A stretch of 64,000 nt of DNA from Rhodoferax sp. (GTDB lineage: Bacteria > Pseudomonadota > Gammaproteobacteria > Burkholderiales > Burkholderiaceae_C). The notes beneath the pieces were generated by a model that had not been told where the DNA came from, ran no database searches, and worked only from the letters and a program-made list of their open reading frames with translations. The stretch spans positions 49,892 through 113,891 of the forward strand of contig NZ_JAQURE010000005.1 of assembly GCF_028715765.1 (NCBI RefSeq), in the 5' to 3' direction. This document shows positions 1-9,587 of this stretch, piece by piece. A program made the position numbers and the translations under genes. The stretch's first letter is position 1. Every line of letters starts with the position of its first letter.

Positions 1-711
1 GGCATCTTGGACTTTTTTCAATTGAGCTTTGGAGGGGAAGGCTTCTTCAACGCCCTTTTTCGCAGCGCTGGAGCGGCGCAGGCTGGACTCGGGCTTGGCC
101 GCGCGCGATGGTTGCGTGGGCGCTGCAGGCAACTTGGCTGCCTTGGCCACCACAGGTTTGGCGGCACCCAGTTTCAGGCGCACCGGCTTGTCGCCCCACA
201 ACTCTTCCAAGTTGTAGTAGGTGCGGATGTTGGGTTGCATCACATGCAGCACGGCCTGACCACAGTCCACAATGATCCATTCGCCATTGGCTTCGCCTTC
301 CATGCGCGGCTTGGGAAACCCGGCTTCGCGCACGGCATCCATCACACTGGCGGCCAGGGCTTTGGTTTGACGGTTAGAGGTGCCGCTGGCCACAATCACC
401 CGCTCAAACAGCGAAGACAGGTGCTCGGTGTCAAACACCATGATGTCTTGGGCTTTGACGTCCTCCAAGCCGTCCACAATGGCGCGCTGCAACTTTTGCA
501 CATCTTTTTTGGCTGCCGTGCTGGTTTCAGGTGCCGCAGCGGCTGGCTTGGCGCGGGGTTTGACCAGCGCTTGAGCGGCTTCGACAGGCGGCTGCGTAGC
601 AGGCTTGACAGCTGCTTTCACAGCAGTTTTGGCAGTGGTTTTGACAGCGGCTTTGCGTGCCGGTTTGGACGCAGGCTGGGCGACAGTTTGAGCAGAGTTT
701 TCAGTAGTCAT
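1..711 (-). CDS. rsfS: Ribosomal silencing factor RsfS, partial, with long Ala/Lys/Pro-rich tails
   Basis: The gene runs off the left edge: 237 codons are visible with no stop. RsfS binds ribosomal protein L14 (uL14) and blocks 30S-50S joining in starved cells. The family core is seen from about residue 67 (KKDVQKLQRAIVDGL, then DIMVFDTEHLSSLF and EWIIVDCGQAVLHVM) to about 175. It is preceded by a 66-residue low-complexity tail rich in A, K, T and P and followed by another basic, Ala-rich tail, so the protein is about twice the usual 105-140 residues. The start ATG shares one base with the nadD stop (TGATG), which points to translational coupling. The core is certain; the role of the tails is unknown. 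Confidence 0.9.
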   Translation of the reverse strand, partial: MTTENSAQTVAQPASKPARKAAVKTTAKTAVKAAVKPATQPPVEAAQALVKPRAKPAAAAPETSTAAKKDVQKLQRAIVDGLEDVKAQDIMVFDTEHLSSLFERVIVASGTSNRQTKALAASVMDAVREAGFPKPRMEGEANGEWIIVDCGQAVLHVMQPNIRTYYNLEELWGDKPVRLKLGAAKPVVAKAAKLPAAPTQPSRAAKPESSLRRSSAAKKGVEEAFPSKAQLKKVQDA

Positions 712-1331
712 CAATGTGAGTGGTAAAGGTGATGGTCGGCAATATAACGCGCAACGGCCTCAGTGACCAGCCCATCGGCGCTTTGGCCGGCGCCAAGGGT
801 GGCACGAATCTGGGTGGCGCTAAGGGGCATGGCGGGCATGTTCAGCTGCAAAAACCGCTCGGGAAACAATTTTTGAGCCTCAAAAACGGTGTGAGCGCTT
901 GTTGAATCTGCACGAAAAGCTACACATATTGTAGCAAGTTGCACAATCTCTTGCCACTCACGCCAAGTCGTCAGGGCGCTGGCCTGGTCTGCGCCCATGA
1001 TCAAAAACCACTCTACCTGCGGGTACAAACGCCCCAACTCGCGCAAAGTGTCAACGGTATAGCTGACACCGGGGCGGTTGATTTCCAGGTCATCGACCTT
1101 GACTTGCGACCAAGGTGCAAACGCCAATCGGGCCATGGCCAAGCGGTGTGCGGCAGCTGTCAGGTGGCGCGGTTTGTGCCAGGCTTGCCCGGTGGGTACC
1201 ACATGCAACTGATCGAGTGAGAGCTCGGTGAGGGCACTGGCAACCAAGGCCTGATGCGCCCGATGCGGCGGGTCAAACGCGCCGCCAAACACGCCGATGC
1301 GATGCCTTTTTGTGGAAAGAGGCAAAGTCAT
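711..1331 (-). CDS. nadD: Nicotinate-nucleotide adenylyltransferase
   Basis: Transfers AMP from ATP to nicotinate mononucleotide, giving deamido-NAD in NAD synthesis. The nucleotidyltransferase signature GGAFDPPHRAHQALV lies at residues 15-29, and the late ISATxIR-type motif reads PLSATQIRATL near residue 172. The length of 206 residues is normal. It overlaps the upstream acyltransferase stop and the downstream rsfS start by one base each, so it belongs to a tightly coupled operon. Residues about 133-153 (FRADSTSAHTVFEAQKLF) are encoded by a copy of the dispersed palindromic repeat described at 875-935, in a region that varies between NadD proteins. Confidence 0.95.
   Translation of the reverse strand: MTLPLSTKRHRIGVFGGAFDPPHRAHQALVASALTELSLDQLHVVPTGQAWHKPRHLTAAAHRLAMARLAFAPWSQVKVDDLEINRPGVSYTVDTLRELGRLYPQVEWFLIMGADQASALTTWREWQEIVQLATICVAFRADSTSAHTVFEAQKLFPERFLQLNMPAMPLSATQIRATLGAGQSADGLVTEAVARYIADHHLYHSH
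875..935 (-). repeat. Dispersed palindromic repeat, copy inside nadD
   Basis: Reverse-orientation copy of the window-wide repeat whose forward form is approximately TAGCTGCTTGCGCTTATT, a short loop, then AAGCGCTAGAGGC. Here GAGCCT, GAGCGCTTGTTGAA, AAGCTAC and ATATTGTAGC follow in the expected order. It is translated in frame within nadD. Degenerate, so moderate confidence. Confidence 0.55.
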
Positions 1332-2890
1332 CAGAATTGGTAGTAAATGAAGGTGCTAATACGGTCGATGTGGCTGATTGAGATCAACATCAGGGCAGCC
1401 ACAGCCAAGCCACGTAGTGCCATCACCCAAGAGGTCTTGGCTTGGCTCCAACGCTCGGCAATGCGCTGACTTGAAGGTGCAAACCACACTAACAAGGCAC
1501 ATATCAGCAACAAGCGCCCCACCGTACTGGCATTGAAGTCGCGCATGGCAGAGGTCAACTCAAACACGCCTTCAAAACCCACAGGCAGCCCTGCCCACCG
1601 AAACAGGGTGATCAATGACTGCGTGAACCACCCCTGCGTAGGTGAAATAGACAGGCCATTCAACCCCAAGCAGCCCTGAACGATCAACATCGCGCTTGCT
1701 AACGAATCTGCCCTAAAAAACACCCATGCCAACACCACCAGCATGAATGTCAGCAGCACTGACAAGCCTTTCACTAGCCACACCAGCGGCTGTGGAGTGG
1801 CAGGAAACTTCAACCCATTATGCACACCACGCCAGGCATGGTGCAGCACCAAAAACAAACCATGTAAACCACCCCAGATCACAAAAGTCCAGTTGGCACC
1901 GTGCCACAGACCACCCAGCAACATGGTCAAAGCCAAATTAATTAGTCGCCTGAAAGTACCATGGCGGTTGCCCCCTAAGGGAATGTAAAGATAGTCACGC
2001 AAAAACTGCGACAGTGTCATGTGCCAGCGGCGCCAAAACTCTGAAATGGTTTGAGACTTGTAGGGCGAGGCAAAATTCAGCGGCAACTTCACACCAAACA
2101 TGCGTGACACGCCAATTGCCATGTCAGAGTAGCCTGAGAAATCAAAATAAAGCTGAAAAGTAAATGCCAACGCCGCTGTCCATGCCAATAAAAATTTCGG
2201 TGCAACACCCAGGGTTGCTTGGTCAAACACAGGAGTCACCTGGTTCGCCAAATCGTCAGCCAACATGACTTTTTTAAACAAACCTATGGCAAAAATCAAC
2301 AAACCAATACTTAGATTTTCAAAACTGAAACGGTAAGTTTGAGGGTCTTCAAACTGAGGCATGATTTGTCTATGGTGCAGCACAGGCCCAGCAATCAAAT
2401 GCGGAAAGTAAGTGACAAACAGCAGATAGCGCAAAAAATCAAAGTCTTTAGCTTCGCCACGCGAAGAGTCCACTAAAAACGCAATTTGAGTAAATGTAAA
2501 AAACGAAATACCCAGCGGTAACACCACCTCTTGCAACACCCATACCTGTCCATCCAAGCTCGCAACGCTACTGATGAAAAAATTCAGGTATTTGAAATAC
2601 CCAAGCAACAGCAAATTAGCCGCCACACCGAACACCAGCCACCGATGTCGTGAGGTTGCCGAAAAAGCACTGGCATCATAAGGAGCCAAGTGCCTTCCTA
2701 GCAAAAAATTGAACCCAATTGATACAAGCAGCAACAGTAAAAATTCGGGATTCCACCAGCCGTAAAAAAACAGCGATGCAAGGCACAGCCAAGCCGTACT
2801 GAGCCTGACCGAGGTTTTGGCCAGCGCAAAAAAACCCAACCAAACCAATGGCAAAAAAGCAAAAATAAAAACGTAAGAGTTAAAAATCAT
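1331..2890 (-). CDS. MBOAT family polysaccharide O-acyltransferase (AlgI-like)
   Basis: A 519-residue polytopic membrane protein with about ten hydrophobic segments. Family features are SEFWRRWHMTLSQFLRDYLY and GGLWHGANWTFVIWGGLHG, the latter holding the conserved catalytic His. AlgI-type MBOAT proteins pass acetyl groups across the inner membrane to a periplasmic transferase that modifies an exopolysaccharide. The partner is the adjacent SGNH protein, whose stop overlaps this start by four bases (ATGA). The stop overlaps the nadD start by one base. The DNA is visibly richer in A+T than purD-hemF upstream, which suggests later acquisition. The polysaccharide substrate cannot be named; no alginate genes are in the window. 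Confidence 0.88.
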   Translation of the reverse strand: MIFNSYVFIFAFLPLVWLGFFALAKTSVRLSTAWLCLASLFFYGWWNPEFLLLLLVSIGFNFLLGRHLAPYDASAFSATSRHRWLVFGVAANLLLLGYFKYLNFFISSVASLDGQVWVLQEVVLPLGISFFTFTQIAFLVDSSRGEAKDFDFLRYLLFVTYFPHLIAGPVLHHRQIMPQFEDPQTYRFSFENLSIGLLIFAIGLFKKVMLADDLANQVTPVFDQATLGVAPKFLLAWTAALAFTFQLYFDFSGYSDMAIGVSRMFGVKLPLNFASPYKSQTISEFWRRWHMTLSQFLRDYLYIPLGGNRHGTFRRLINLALTMLLGGLWHGANWTFVIWGGLHGLFLVLHHAWRGVHNGLKFPATPQPLVWLVKGLSVLLTFMLVVLAWVFFRADSLASAMLIVQGCLGLNGLSISPTQGWFTQSLITLFRWAGLPVGFEGVFELTSAMRDFNASTVGRLLLICALLVWFAPSSQRIAERWSQAKTSWVMALRGLAVAALMLISISHIDRISTFIYYQF

Positions 2891-3939
2891 GGCTGTCTGC
2901 TTTGCACACCTGCAAACACCCCAGTAGCCACCAGCGCCTGAGCCAATGCACGATGCCCGTTGGGGCCCAAGTGATCATCATTGGGCATGTAAACATCTTT
3001 GGCTTTGTAAATGCTTTTCTTCATGACAGATAACACATCTGGTGCATTCACACCCGCAGCACGCAGACTTTGTGCCAGATCACTGGCTGCGTGGCTGGGC
3101 AGAGGATTGAGCAACTCCTCTTCATAGGCGTGTAACTTATCTGGAACGATCAGCATGGCAAATTGAAAACCCGCCGCTTCAAGCCGGGTTTTCACAGCTT
3201 TTAAAGTAGCAACTGCCAGTTCAATGTCAGCCTGTGTCCATTGCAACCGGTATTCATCCACGTCGGCATACAGCAGGCGGTTAGACTGAATATTAGAGAA
3301 CAAATCACCCCGCTTAAGTGGTGCACTCTTCACCCATTCGCCTGCCACTTTGCCTGGTTGTGCAGCCACTTGCGCCATGTGCATCAGTGTTTGAAATTGA
3401 CGGGCAATGTCAATTTGGGTATGCACTGAGCTGGTGGGCCAATGCCACACGCCTTGTCCAATGGGACGCACGCGAAACAGCGAGTCTGCCGCACAGCGCT
3501 CGGGATATCGAATACGTTCCATAAACTGATGCTCAATCGACTCAATCATCACCAACCGATTACCGGCTTTTGCATACCCTTCCAAGCCACTGGCCAGACG
3601 CTCAATCCAGGGCAAAAAACAATTGTTGTTGTCTTTGTAGTTGTATGTTTTAAATCGCAAACCCGTCTTCGACGCCACCACCGACTGCCAAACATTACCA
3701 ACCGAGAACGAATCACCCATCACCAGCACATCAGCCACTTGTATGGTGTTGTCATTGGCCATGACCTCAATGCCCTCAGGGGTGAGCTGCTGGACGTAAT
3801 CACGCTCAGGCCAGGCGCCTCGACGAGAGATCCCGCCAATGGGTGGACCAAAATAAAGTGAGGCCGGGTAGGCTATCGCCATCACTACAATCAACGGCAC
3901 AAAAGCCGCCACAAACATCACCCGAAACGGTTGACTCAT
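2887..3939 (-). CDS. AlgJ/AlgX-like SGNH-fold acetyltransferase partner
   Basis: A 350-residue protein with one N-terminal membrane anchor (about residues 8-30) and a periplasmic body. The nucleophile block reads VLVMGDSFSVGN near residue 72 and the C-terminal Asp/His block reads PNDDHLGPNGHRALA near residue 320, both typical of SGNH hydrolases and of AlgJ/AlgX acetyltransferases. It probably accepts acetyl groups from the MBOAT protein encoded next and moves them to an extracellular glycan; that is inference from the pairing. It starts 21 bases after hemF and overlaps the MBOAT gene by four bases. Lower GC than hemF. Confidence 0.75.
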   Translation of the reverse strand: MSQPFRVMFVAAFVPLIVVMAIAYPASLYFGPPIGGISRRGAWPERDYVQQLTPEGIEVMANDNTIQVADVLVMGDSFSVGNVWQSVVASKTGLRFKTYNYKDNNNCFLPWIERLASGLEGYAKAGNRLVMIESIEHQFMERIRYPERCAADSLFRVRPIGQGVWHWPTSSVHTQIDIARQFQTLMHMAQVAAQPGKVAGEWVKSAPLKRGDLFSNIQSNRLLYADVDEYRLQWTQADIELAVATLKAVKTRLEAAGFQFAMLIVPDKLHAYEEELLNPLPSHAASDLAQSLRAAGVNAPDVLSVMKKSIYKAKDVYMPNDDHLGPNGHRALAQALVATGVFAGVQSRQP

Positions 3940-3960
3940 ACCTGTTATGAGCGAGCAGAG

Positions 3961-4884
3961 TTACACCCAGTCCCGAGGAACCAGATAGGTGCGGTACAGC
4001 TCGGCCTCAGGTGTGCCAGCCTCTGGCACTTGCTGGTAGGCCCAGCTCACCAGCGGCGGCATGGACAGCAAAATAGATTCCGAGCGCCCGCCGGACTGCA
4101 GCCCAAAATGCGTGCCCCGATCCCAAACCAGGTTGAACTCCACATAGCGGCCACGCCGGTAGAGCTGAAAAGCACGTTCGCGCTCGCCATAAGGCGTGTC
4201 TTTGCGGCGCAACACAATGGGCAAGTAAGCGTCAAGAAACGCATTGCCCACGGCCTGCATCATGGCCTGGCTTTGCGCTTGCCCCAGCTCTGAGAAATCA
4301 TCAAAAAAAACGCCGCCCACGCCGCGCTGCTCGTTGCGGTGCTTGAGGAAAAAATACGTGTCGCACCAGGTTTTGAAGCGCGGGTATTTGTCGTCGCCAA
4401 AGGGCTGCAAAGCCGTTTTGCAGGTTTGGTGGAAATGCACGGCATCGGCTTCAAAGCCATAGTAAGGCGTCAAGTCCATGCCGCCGCCAAACCAGCAGAC
4501 CTCGCGCCCGTCGGGTGCCGTGGCGGAAATCATGCGCACATTCATGTGAACGGTAGGCACGTAGGGGTTGCGCGGGTGAAACACCAGCGACACGCCCATG
4601 GCCTCAAACGGCGCACCCGCCAGCTCCGGGCGGTGCTGTGTGGCTGATGGCGGCAGCTTGGGGCCCGTCACATGCGAAAACCCGCACCCGGCGCGCTCAA
4701 ACAGGGGACCACCTTCCAGAATTTGAGTGATGCCGAGGCCTTGCAGCGGCTCACCGGCCGGTTTTTCCCAGGCATCGGTCAAAAACGGCGTGCCATCGAG
4801 CTCAGTCACGGCGGTGGTGATGCGCGCTTGCAGCCCCTTCAAATACGCGCTGACATCTTGCGCTGCAGTGGCTGTGCTGCTCAT
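3961..4884 (-). CDS. hemF: Oxygen-dependent coproporphyrinogen III oxidase
   Basis: Catalyses oxidative decarboxylation of coproporphyrinogen III to protoporphyrinogen IX in haem synthesis and requires O2. Family blocks visible are [46 protein letters not shown] and [20 protein letters not shown]. The length of 307 residues matches the family. Its ATG overlaps the purD stop by four bases. The dependence on oxygen fits an aerobic organism. Confidence 0.96.
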   Translation of the reverse strand: MSSTATAAQDVSAYLKGLQARITTAVTELDGTPFLTDAWEKPAGEPLQGLGITQILEGGPLFERAGCGFSHVTGPKLPPSATQHRPELAGAPFEAMGVSLVFHPRNPYVPTVHMNVRMISATAPDGREVCWFGGGMDLTPYYGFEADAVHFHQTCKTALQPFGDDKYPRFKTWCDTYFFLKHRNEQRGVGGVFFDDFSELGQAQSQAMMQAVGNAFLDAYLPIVLRRKDTPYGERERAFQLYRRGRYVEFNLVWDRGTHFGLQSGGRSESILLSMPPLVSWAYQQVPEAGTPEAELYRTYLVPRDWV

Positions 4885-6182
4885 GCAGCGGCACCCTTGA
4901 CAGCGCGGTAACCAATGTCGGTGCGGTATTGCATGCCGTCGAAGTGAATGCCTGCGGCCACTTCATAGGCGCGCTGTTGCGCCAGCCGCACACTGTCGGC
5001 CAGCACCGTGACGCACAACACACGCCCGCCAGAAGTCAGCACATCAGCGTCTTGCAGCGTGGTGCCCGCATGGAACACACAAGCGTCTTCCGTTTCTTTG
5101 GGGATGCCGGTGATGGCATCGCCCTTGCGCGGGTTGGCCGGGTAGCCGTGGGCAGCCAGCACCACACCCAGCGCGGTGCGACGATCCCATTGCAGTTCAA
5201 TTTGATCCAGCTTGCCATGCGCGCCGGGCTCGGTGGCGGCCAGCATCACATCAACCAGGTCGGTTTTCAGCCGCATCATGATGGGCTGGGTTTCGGGGTC
5301 GCCCATGCGGCAATTGAATTCAAGGGTTTTGGGCTTGCCTTGGGCGTCGATCATCAACCCGGCGTACAAAAAGCCGGTGAACGGAATGCCGTCTTTTTCC
5401 ATGCCGCGCACGGTGGGAAGGATGATGTCGCGCATGGCGCGGGCATGCACATCGGGGGTGACCACGGGCGCGGGAGAATAGGCGCCCATGCCGCCGGTGT
5501 TGGGGCCCAAGTCACCGGTTTGCAGGCGTTTGTGGTCTTGGCTGGTGGCCAGTGGCAACACGTTTTTGCCGTCCACCATGACGATGAAGCTGGCTTCTTC
5601 GCCCTGTAAAAACTCTTCAATGACAACGCGAGCACCGCCTTGGTTGTGGCTCACGCCCAAGGTGTTGTCCAGCAGCATGAAGTCAACCGCCTCATGCGCC
5701 TCGGCCAGTGTCATGGCCACCACCACACCCTTGCCGGCGGCCAGGCCGTCGGCCTTGACCACAATGGGCGCGCCTTTTTGGTCGATGTAAGCATGCGCCA
5801 GCACCGGGTCTGAAAACGTGTCGTACTCCGCGGTGGGAATGCCATGGCGTTTCATGAAGGCTTTGGAAAACGCCTTGGAGCTTTCCAATTGCGCCGCGGC
5901 TTGGGTCGGGCCAAAAATGCGCAGGCCATGCTTGCGGAAAATGTCCACCACGCCAGCGGCCAAAGGCACTTCGGGGCCGACCACGGTGAGGGCAATTTTT
6001 TGATCTGCCGCCCACAAGGCCAAGGCCTGCACATCGCTGCCGGGCACGTTCTCAAAACGCGGATCGGTGGCGGTGCCACCGTTGCCGGGGGCGACATAGA
6101 TTTTGTGGGTTTTGGGTGATTGCGACAGCTTCCAGGCCAGCGCATGTTCACGGCCACCGCCGCCAATGACGAGGATTTTCAT
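4881..6182 (-). CDS. purD: Phosphoribosylamine-glycine ligase
   Basis: ATP-grasp enzyme of purine synthesis that joins glycine to phosphoribosylamine. The N-terminus [19 protein letters not shown] is diagnostic. ATP-grasp residues appear in [16 protein letters not shown] and the metal-binding region in [19 protein letters not shown]. At 433 residues it is full length. It overlaps yebC upstream and hemF downstream by four bases each, forming one transcription unit with them. Confidence 0.97.
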   Translation of the reverse strand: MKILVIGGGGREHALAWKLSQSPKTHKIYVAPGNGGTATDPRFENVPGSDVQALALWAADQKIALTVVGPEVPLAAGVVDIFRKHGLRIFGPTQAAAQLESSKAFSKAFMKRHGIPTAEYDTFSDPVLAHAYIDQKGAPIVVKADGLAAGKGVVVAMTLAEAHEAVDFMLLDNTLGVSHNQGGARVVIEEFLQGEEASFIVMVDGKNVLPLATSQDHKRLQTGDLGPNTGGMGAYSPAPVVTPDVHARAMRDIILPTVRGMEKDGIPFTGFLYAGLMIDAQGKPKTLEFNCRMGDPETQPIMMRLKTDLVDVMLAATEPGAHGKLDQIELQWDRRTALGVVLAAHGYPANPRKGDAITGIPKETEDACVFHAGTTLQDADVLTSGGRVLCVTVLADSVRLAQQRAYEVAAGIHFDGMQYRTDIGYRAVKGAAA

Positions 6183-6913
6183 AAGTCTTCGGTGTCGAGT
6201 TCAGCGTTGTGATAGACCTCTTGCACATCGTCAAGGTCTTCAATGGCATCAAGCAGTTTTTGCATGCGGGCGGCATCGTCACCGGTGACTTCGATGGGGT
6301 TTTCGGCGCGCATGGTCACTTGGGCATCGTCAGGGGTCAGGCCAGCGGCTTCCAGGGCATTTTTGACGGCTTCAAAGTCGGCCACCGAGGTGATGACTTC
6401 GATGGCGCCATCGTCATCGGTCACCACGTCGTCGGCTCCGGACTCCAATGCGATTTCCATCACCTTGTCTTCGCTTTGACCCGGAGCAAAAATGATTTGG
6501 CCACAGTGTTTGAACTGGAACGCCACCGAGCCTTCGGTGCCCATGTTGCCGCCAAACTTGGCAAACGCGTGGCGCACTTCAGCCACAGTGCGCACCTTGT
6601 TGTCGGTCATGGTGTCAACAATGATGGCGGCGCCGCCAATGCCATAGCCTTCGTAGCGGATTTCTTCGTAGGTGATGCCCTCCACACTGCCGGTGGCCTT
6701 GTCAATGTTGTACTTGACGCGATCGGCGGGCATGTTGGCGGCCTTGGCGCGGTCTACGGCCAAACGCAGGCGCGGGTTGGTTGACAAATCGCCACCCCCG
6801 GCGCGCGCCGCCACCGTGATTTCACGGATGATGCGGGTCCAAATTTTTCCGCGCTTTTCGTCTTGACGGCCTTTGCGGTGCTGAATATTGGCCCATTTGC
6901 TGTGTCCTGCCAC
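6179..6913 (-). CDS. yebC: YebC/TACO1 family translation regulator
   Basis: A 244-residue member of the YebC family, cytosolic proteins now associated with translation of difficult motifs such as proline stretches and long annotated as putative transcription regulators. The N-terminus [20 protein letters not shown] is the family signature and the acidic C-terminus (AELDTEDL) is typical. It is the first gene of the leftward purD-hemF operon. The 58 bases between it and the divergent ATPase gene at 6972 must hold both promoters. Confidence 0.95.
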   Translation of the reverse strand: MAGHSKWANIQHRKGRQDEKRGKIWTRIIREITVAARAGGGDLSTNPRLRLAVDRAKAANMPADRVKYNIDKATGSVEGITYEEIRYEGYGIGGAAIIVDTMTDNKVRTVAEVRHAFAKFGGNMGTEGSVAFQFKHCGQIIFAPGQSEDKVMEIALESGADDVVTDDDGAIEVITSVADFEAVKNALEAAGLTPDDAQVTMRAENPIEVTGDDAARMQKLLDAIEDLDDVQEVYHNAELDTEDL

Positions 6914-6971
6914 GTGAAATCCTTTAAAAATTCGTTACGCTACTGATCCGATTGTACTTTTTGAGGTTGAC

Positions 6972-8489
6972 ATGCCCGAACCCATTTTGATAGCCCAACA
7001 TGGCCAAACCCAATGCCTGTTGCACCCTGACAAGGCCAACCGGCATGGCCTGATCACCGGCGCCACCGGCACCGGCAAAACCATCACCTTGCAAACCATG
7101 GCCGAGGGGTTTTCCAAGCTGGGCGTGCCGGTGTTCATGGCCGACATCAAGGGCGACCTCACCGGTCTCTCGCAGGCCGGCAGCTCTACGCCTAAACTGG
7201 CCAAAGTGCTTACTGAACGTGCGCTACCTGCTCCTGAATACGCAGCATTTCCAACCACCTTGTGGGACGTGTTTGGCGAACAAGGCCACCCGGTGCGCGC
7301 CACCGTGAGCGACCTCGGGCCACTGCTGCTGGCGCGCATGCTCAACCTCAACGACACCCAGGCGGGCGTGCTGCAACTGGTGTTCAAAATTGCCGACGAT
7401 GCCGGTTTGCTGATTCTTGACATGAAAGACCTGCGCGCCATGTGCCAGCATGTGGGTGACAACGCATCCACCTTCACCACCGAGTACGGCAACATCAGCG
7501 CCGCCAGCATTGGCGCCATTCAGCGCGGATTGATGCAAATTGAAAGTCAGGGCGGCGACAAATTTTTTGGCGAGCCAATGCTCAACATCGCTGATTTGAT
7601 GCAAACCGATGGCACCGGGCGCGGCATGATCAACATTTTGGCGGCTGACAAACTGATGGCCTCACCCCGCCTGTACAGCACCTTTTTGCTGTGGATGCTG
7701 AGCGAGCTGTTTGAAAACCTGCCCGAGGTAGGCGACCTGGATAAACCCAAACTGGTGTTCTTTTTTGACGAGGCTCACCTGTTGTTTGCCGATGCCCCCA
7801 AAGTACTGGTTGAGCGCATTGAGCTGGTGGTGCGGCTGGTGCGCTCCAAAGGCGTGGGCGTGTATTTTGTGACGCAAAACCCGCTTGACATCCCCGACAC
7901 GGTGCTGGCGCAGTTGGGCAACCGGGTGCAGCACGCCCTGCGCGCCTTCACGCCGCGTGACCAAAAAGCCGTGAAAAGCGCCGCCGATACCATGCGCCCC
8001 AACCCTGGGCTGGACGTGGGTGCAGCCATCACCGAACTGGCCGTGGGCGAAGCGTTGGTGAGTTTTCTGGACGAAAAAGGTCGTCCCAGCCCGACCGAGC
8101 GGGTTTACGTGCTGCCACCGGCAGGGCAAATTGGCCCGATCAGCGCGGCGCAGCGCCAAACCCTGCTGACCGAGTCGATCGTGGCTGGGGTTTATGAGAA
8201 AACGCTAGACCGTGAGTCGGCCTATGAAAAAATCAAAGGCCGCACAGCCACCGCCACGGCACCAGCCAACCAGCCCGGCGTGGCCAGCCGTGACGCAGCC
8301 CCGGCAGACTCGGGCGGCTTGCTCGACAGCCTGGGTGCCGGGCTGGGCAACTTGCTGGGCGGGGGCAGTGGCAGGCGCACCAGCGCCGGTGAGCAGTTGT
8401 TCAAAAGTGCCGCCAGCTCGATTGGCCGAGAAGTAGGTCGCCAGATCATTCGCGGCGTGTTGGGTGGTATTTTTGGCGGAAAACGCTAG
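6972..8489 (+). CDS. HerA-like P-loop ATPase, DUF853/YjgR family
   Basis: A 505-residue ATPase of the HerA/FtsK superclan. Walker A is GLITGATGTGKTITLQTMAE near residue 30, and Walker B with its catalytic Glu is KLVFFFDEAHLLF near residue 262. The following YFVTQNPLDIPDTVLAQLGN holds the sensor and arginine-finger region. The C-terminal 90 residues are Gly/Ala-rich and end in a Gly-rich repeat (GLGNLLGGGSGRR). Proteins of this family are common in proteobacteria but have no firm function; a DNA-translocase or helicase role is assumed from the fold. It is transcribed alone. Confidence 0.88.
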   Translation: MPEPILIAQHGQTQCLLHPDKANRHGLITGATGTGKTITLQTMAEGFSKLGVPVFMADIKGDLTGLSQAGSSTPKLAKVLTERALPAPEYAAFPTTLWDVFGEQGHPVRATVSDLGPLLLARMLNLNDTQAGVLQLVFKIADDAGLLILDMKDLRAMCQHVGDNASTFTTEYGNISAASIGAIQRGLMQIESQGGDKFFGEPMLNIADLMQTDGTGRGMINILAADKLMASPRLYSTFLLWMLSELFENLPEVGDLDKPKLVFFFDEAHLLFADAPKVLVERIELVVRLVRSKGVGVYFVTQNPLDIPDTVLAQLGNRVQHALRAFTPRDQKAVKSAADTMRPNPGLDVGAAITELAVGEALVSFLDEKGRPSPTERVYVLPPAGQIGPISAAQRQTLLTESIVAGVYEKTLDRESAYEKIKGRTATATAPANQPGVASRDAAPADSGGLLDSLGAGLGNLLGGGSGRRTSAGEQLFKSAASSIGREVGRQIIRGVLGGIFGGKR

Positions 8490-8571
8490 TCCAGTCTGCG
8501 TCAGTTGCTCTCAAAAGTAAAGCTAACACCGCTCTAGGAAAAGCTGAGAAATCCGTCTTTTTTACCAAAAT

Positions 8572-8612
8572 TCATAGCTGCTAACGCTTATTTAACCTGG
8601 GCTACAGGCTGT
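8572..8612 (+). repeat. Dispersed palindromic repeat, intergenic copy
   Basis: Forward copy: TCATAGCTGCTAACGCTTAT, then TTAACC, then TGGGCTACAGGC. The left half is well conserved; the right half has TGGGCTA in place of AAGCGCTA. Confidence 0.7.
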
Positions 8613-8647
8613 TTTCTTATAAATCATCGAGTCCAAACCATGTGAGG

Positions 8648-8775
8648 CAGGGTGATTGGGTCAGGGGACCGGGCTTTGGGGTGAAATGCGCGCGAAAGAG
8701 GTTTTCGCTAACTGAACCGCTAGCCCCGCGCGTGCTTTCACCCCAAAACCGCACGCCCCTGACCCAGTCGCCCTG
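8648..8775. repeat. Long imperfect palindrome, family A copy 1
   Basis: Arms of about 48 bases (8648-8694 and 8727-8775) are inverted complements with few mismatches, around a 32-base loop. The core TTTGGGGTGAAA with CGCGCG at the loop side is present in both arms. The right arm, read in reverse, shares 26 identical bases (positions 8727-8752) with the left arm of the palindrome at 21646-21768, so the two are members of one family. Confidence 0.8.
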
Positions 8776-8841
8776 CTGGGTTCCACCTCAAGCACCCCGA
8801 CTGAACACACCATCCAAAGCGCTTTGTCTAAACCCAAGTGC

Positions 8842-9429
8842 TCAGCGCAAGTGTTTGAACATCTTGGCTTTGAAGCTCTCGGGCACACCCAAGCGCCGCT
8901 GGCCGGGGATCAGCTCAAACGTCTCACCAGCCTGCAGCGTGCCAGGCTCGTCTACCGCCAGGTAAAAACCACAACACCCCTGCAGCGCCATCAGCTTGGC
9001 AGCCAGGCCAAAGCCCATGGCCGCATTGAATTTGTAGCAGGGCTCGCGCGGCTGCGTGACGCGCAAGGCGCAATGGGCAAAACGCAGCACGTCGCCCACC
9101 CAGACATCGGTTTCCAACACGCCTGCCAGGCTCAGGTTTTCACCCATGCTGCCCCAAGGCAATGCGTCGTCGATGTCGCCAAGCCCCGCTTTTGCCCGCG
9201 CCTCACGCCAAAAAGGGTAGTGCTCGCTGGGGTAGGCATACACCGCCTTGTCCAGCCCGCCATGCACCGACAAATCGGCCTGCTCGTCGCCCATCAGCCC
9301 CAGCGGCAACACCGGCACGGGGTCGGCCACGGCCTGTTTGTGGATGGCGGTGAGCACGCTGCGGCCATGAATCATGGCGCGGCGTGCGGGAGCGGTTTGC
9401 AGGCTGAGCAGGTGTGGCATGGTGATCAA
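8842..9429 (-). CDS. MOSC domain protein
   Basis: A 195-residue stand-alone MOSC domain, related to the C-terminal domain of molybdenum cofactor sulfurase and to YiiM/YuaD. The family Cys lies in TQPREPCYKFN near residue 130. Other conserved points are ADLSVHGGLDKAVYAY and GSMGENLSLAG. MOSC proteins are thought to handle molybdenum-cofactor-dependent sulfur transfer or reduction of N-hydroxylated compounds; the substrate here is not known. It faces the ATPase gene convergently. Confidence 0.88.
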   Translation of the reverse strand: MITMPHLLSLQTAPARRAMIHGRSVLTAIHKQAVADPVPVLPLGLMGDEQADLSVHGGLDKAVYAYPSEHYPFWREARAKAGLGDIDDALPWGSMGENLSLAGVLETDVWVGDVLRFAHCALRVTQPREPCYKFNAAMGFGLAAKLMALQGCCGFYLAVDEPGTLQAGETFELIPGQRRLGVPESFKAKMFKHLR

Positions 9430-9587
9430 CTCCCAAAGAAAAGGACAAGAAAAAAATGAGGCGACCCTCTTGTACTTAAAACGTCATCGGATCAATCCGT
9501 CAAAAAAACAACCCGTCCAGATTGTCCACGCACCACCGCCTCAAGGCCAAGGCATACTTGATTCCCTGACGCCGAAGGAAACCCGCC

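Larger units (their letters stand above)
8490..8841. other. 352-bp intergenic region with two repeat elements
   Basis: No convincing gene was found. The region holds one copy of the dispersed palindromic repeat (8572-8612) and a long imperfect palindrome (8648-8775). It separates two convergent genes, so either structure could also help transcription termination; no T-rich terminator is evident. Confidence 0.7.

Noticed and set aside
5354..5635. Many long open frames antisense to purD, groEL, lepA, pgi and other genes.
   Set aside because: They are mirror frames produced by the third-position GC bias of the real genes and lack starts, signals or family motifs.
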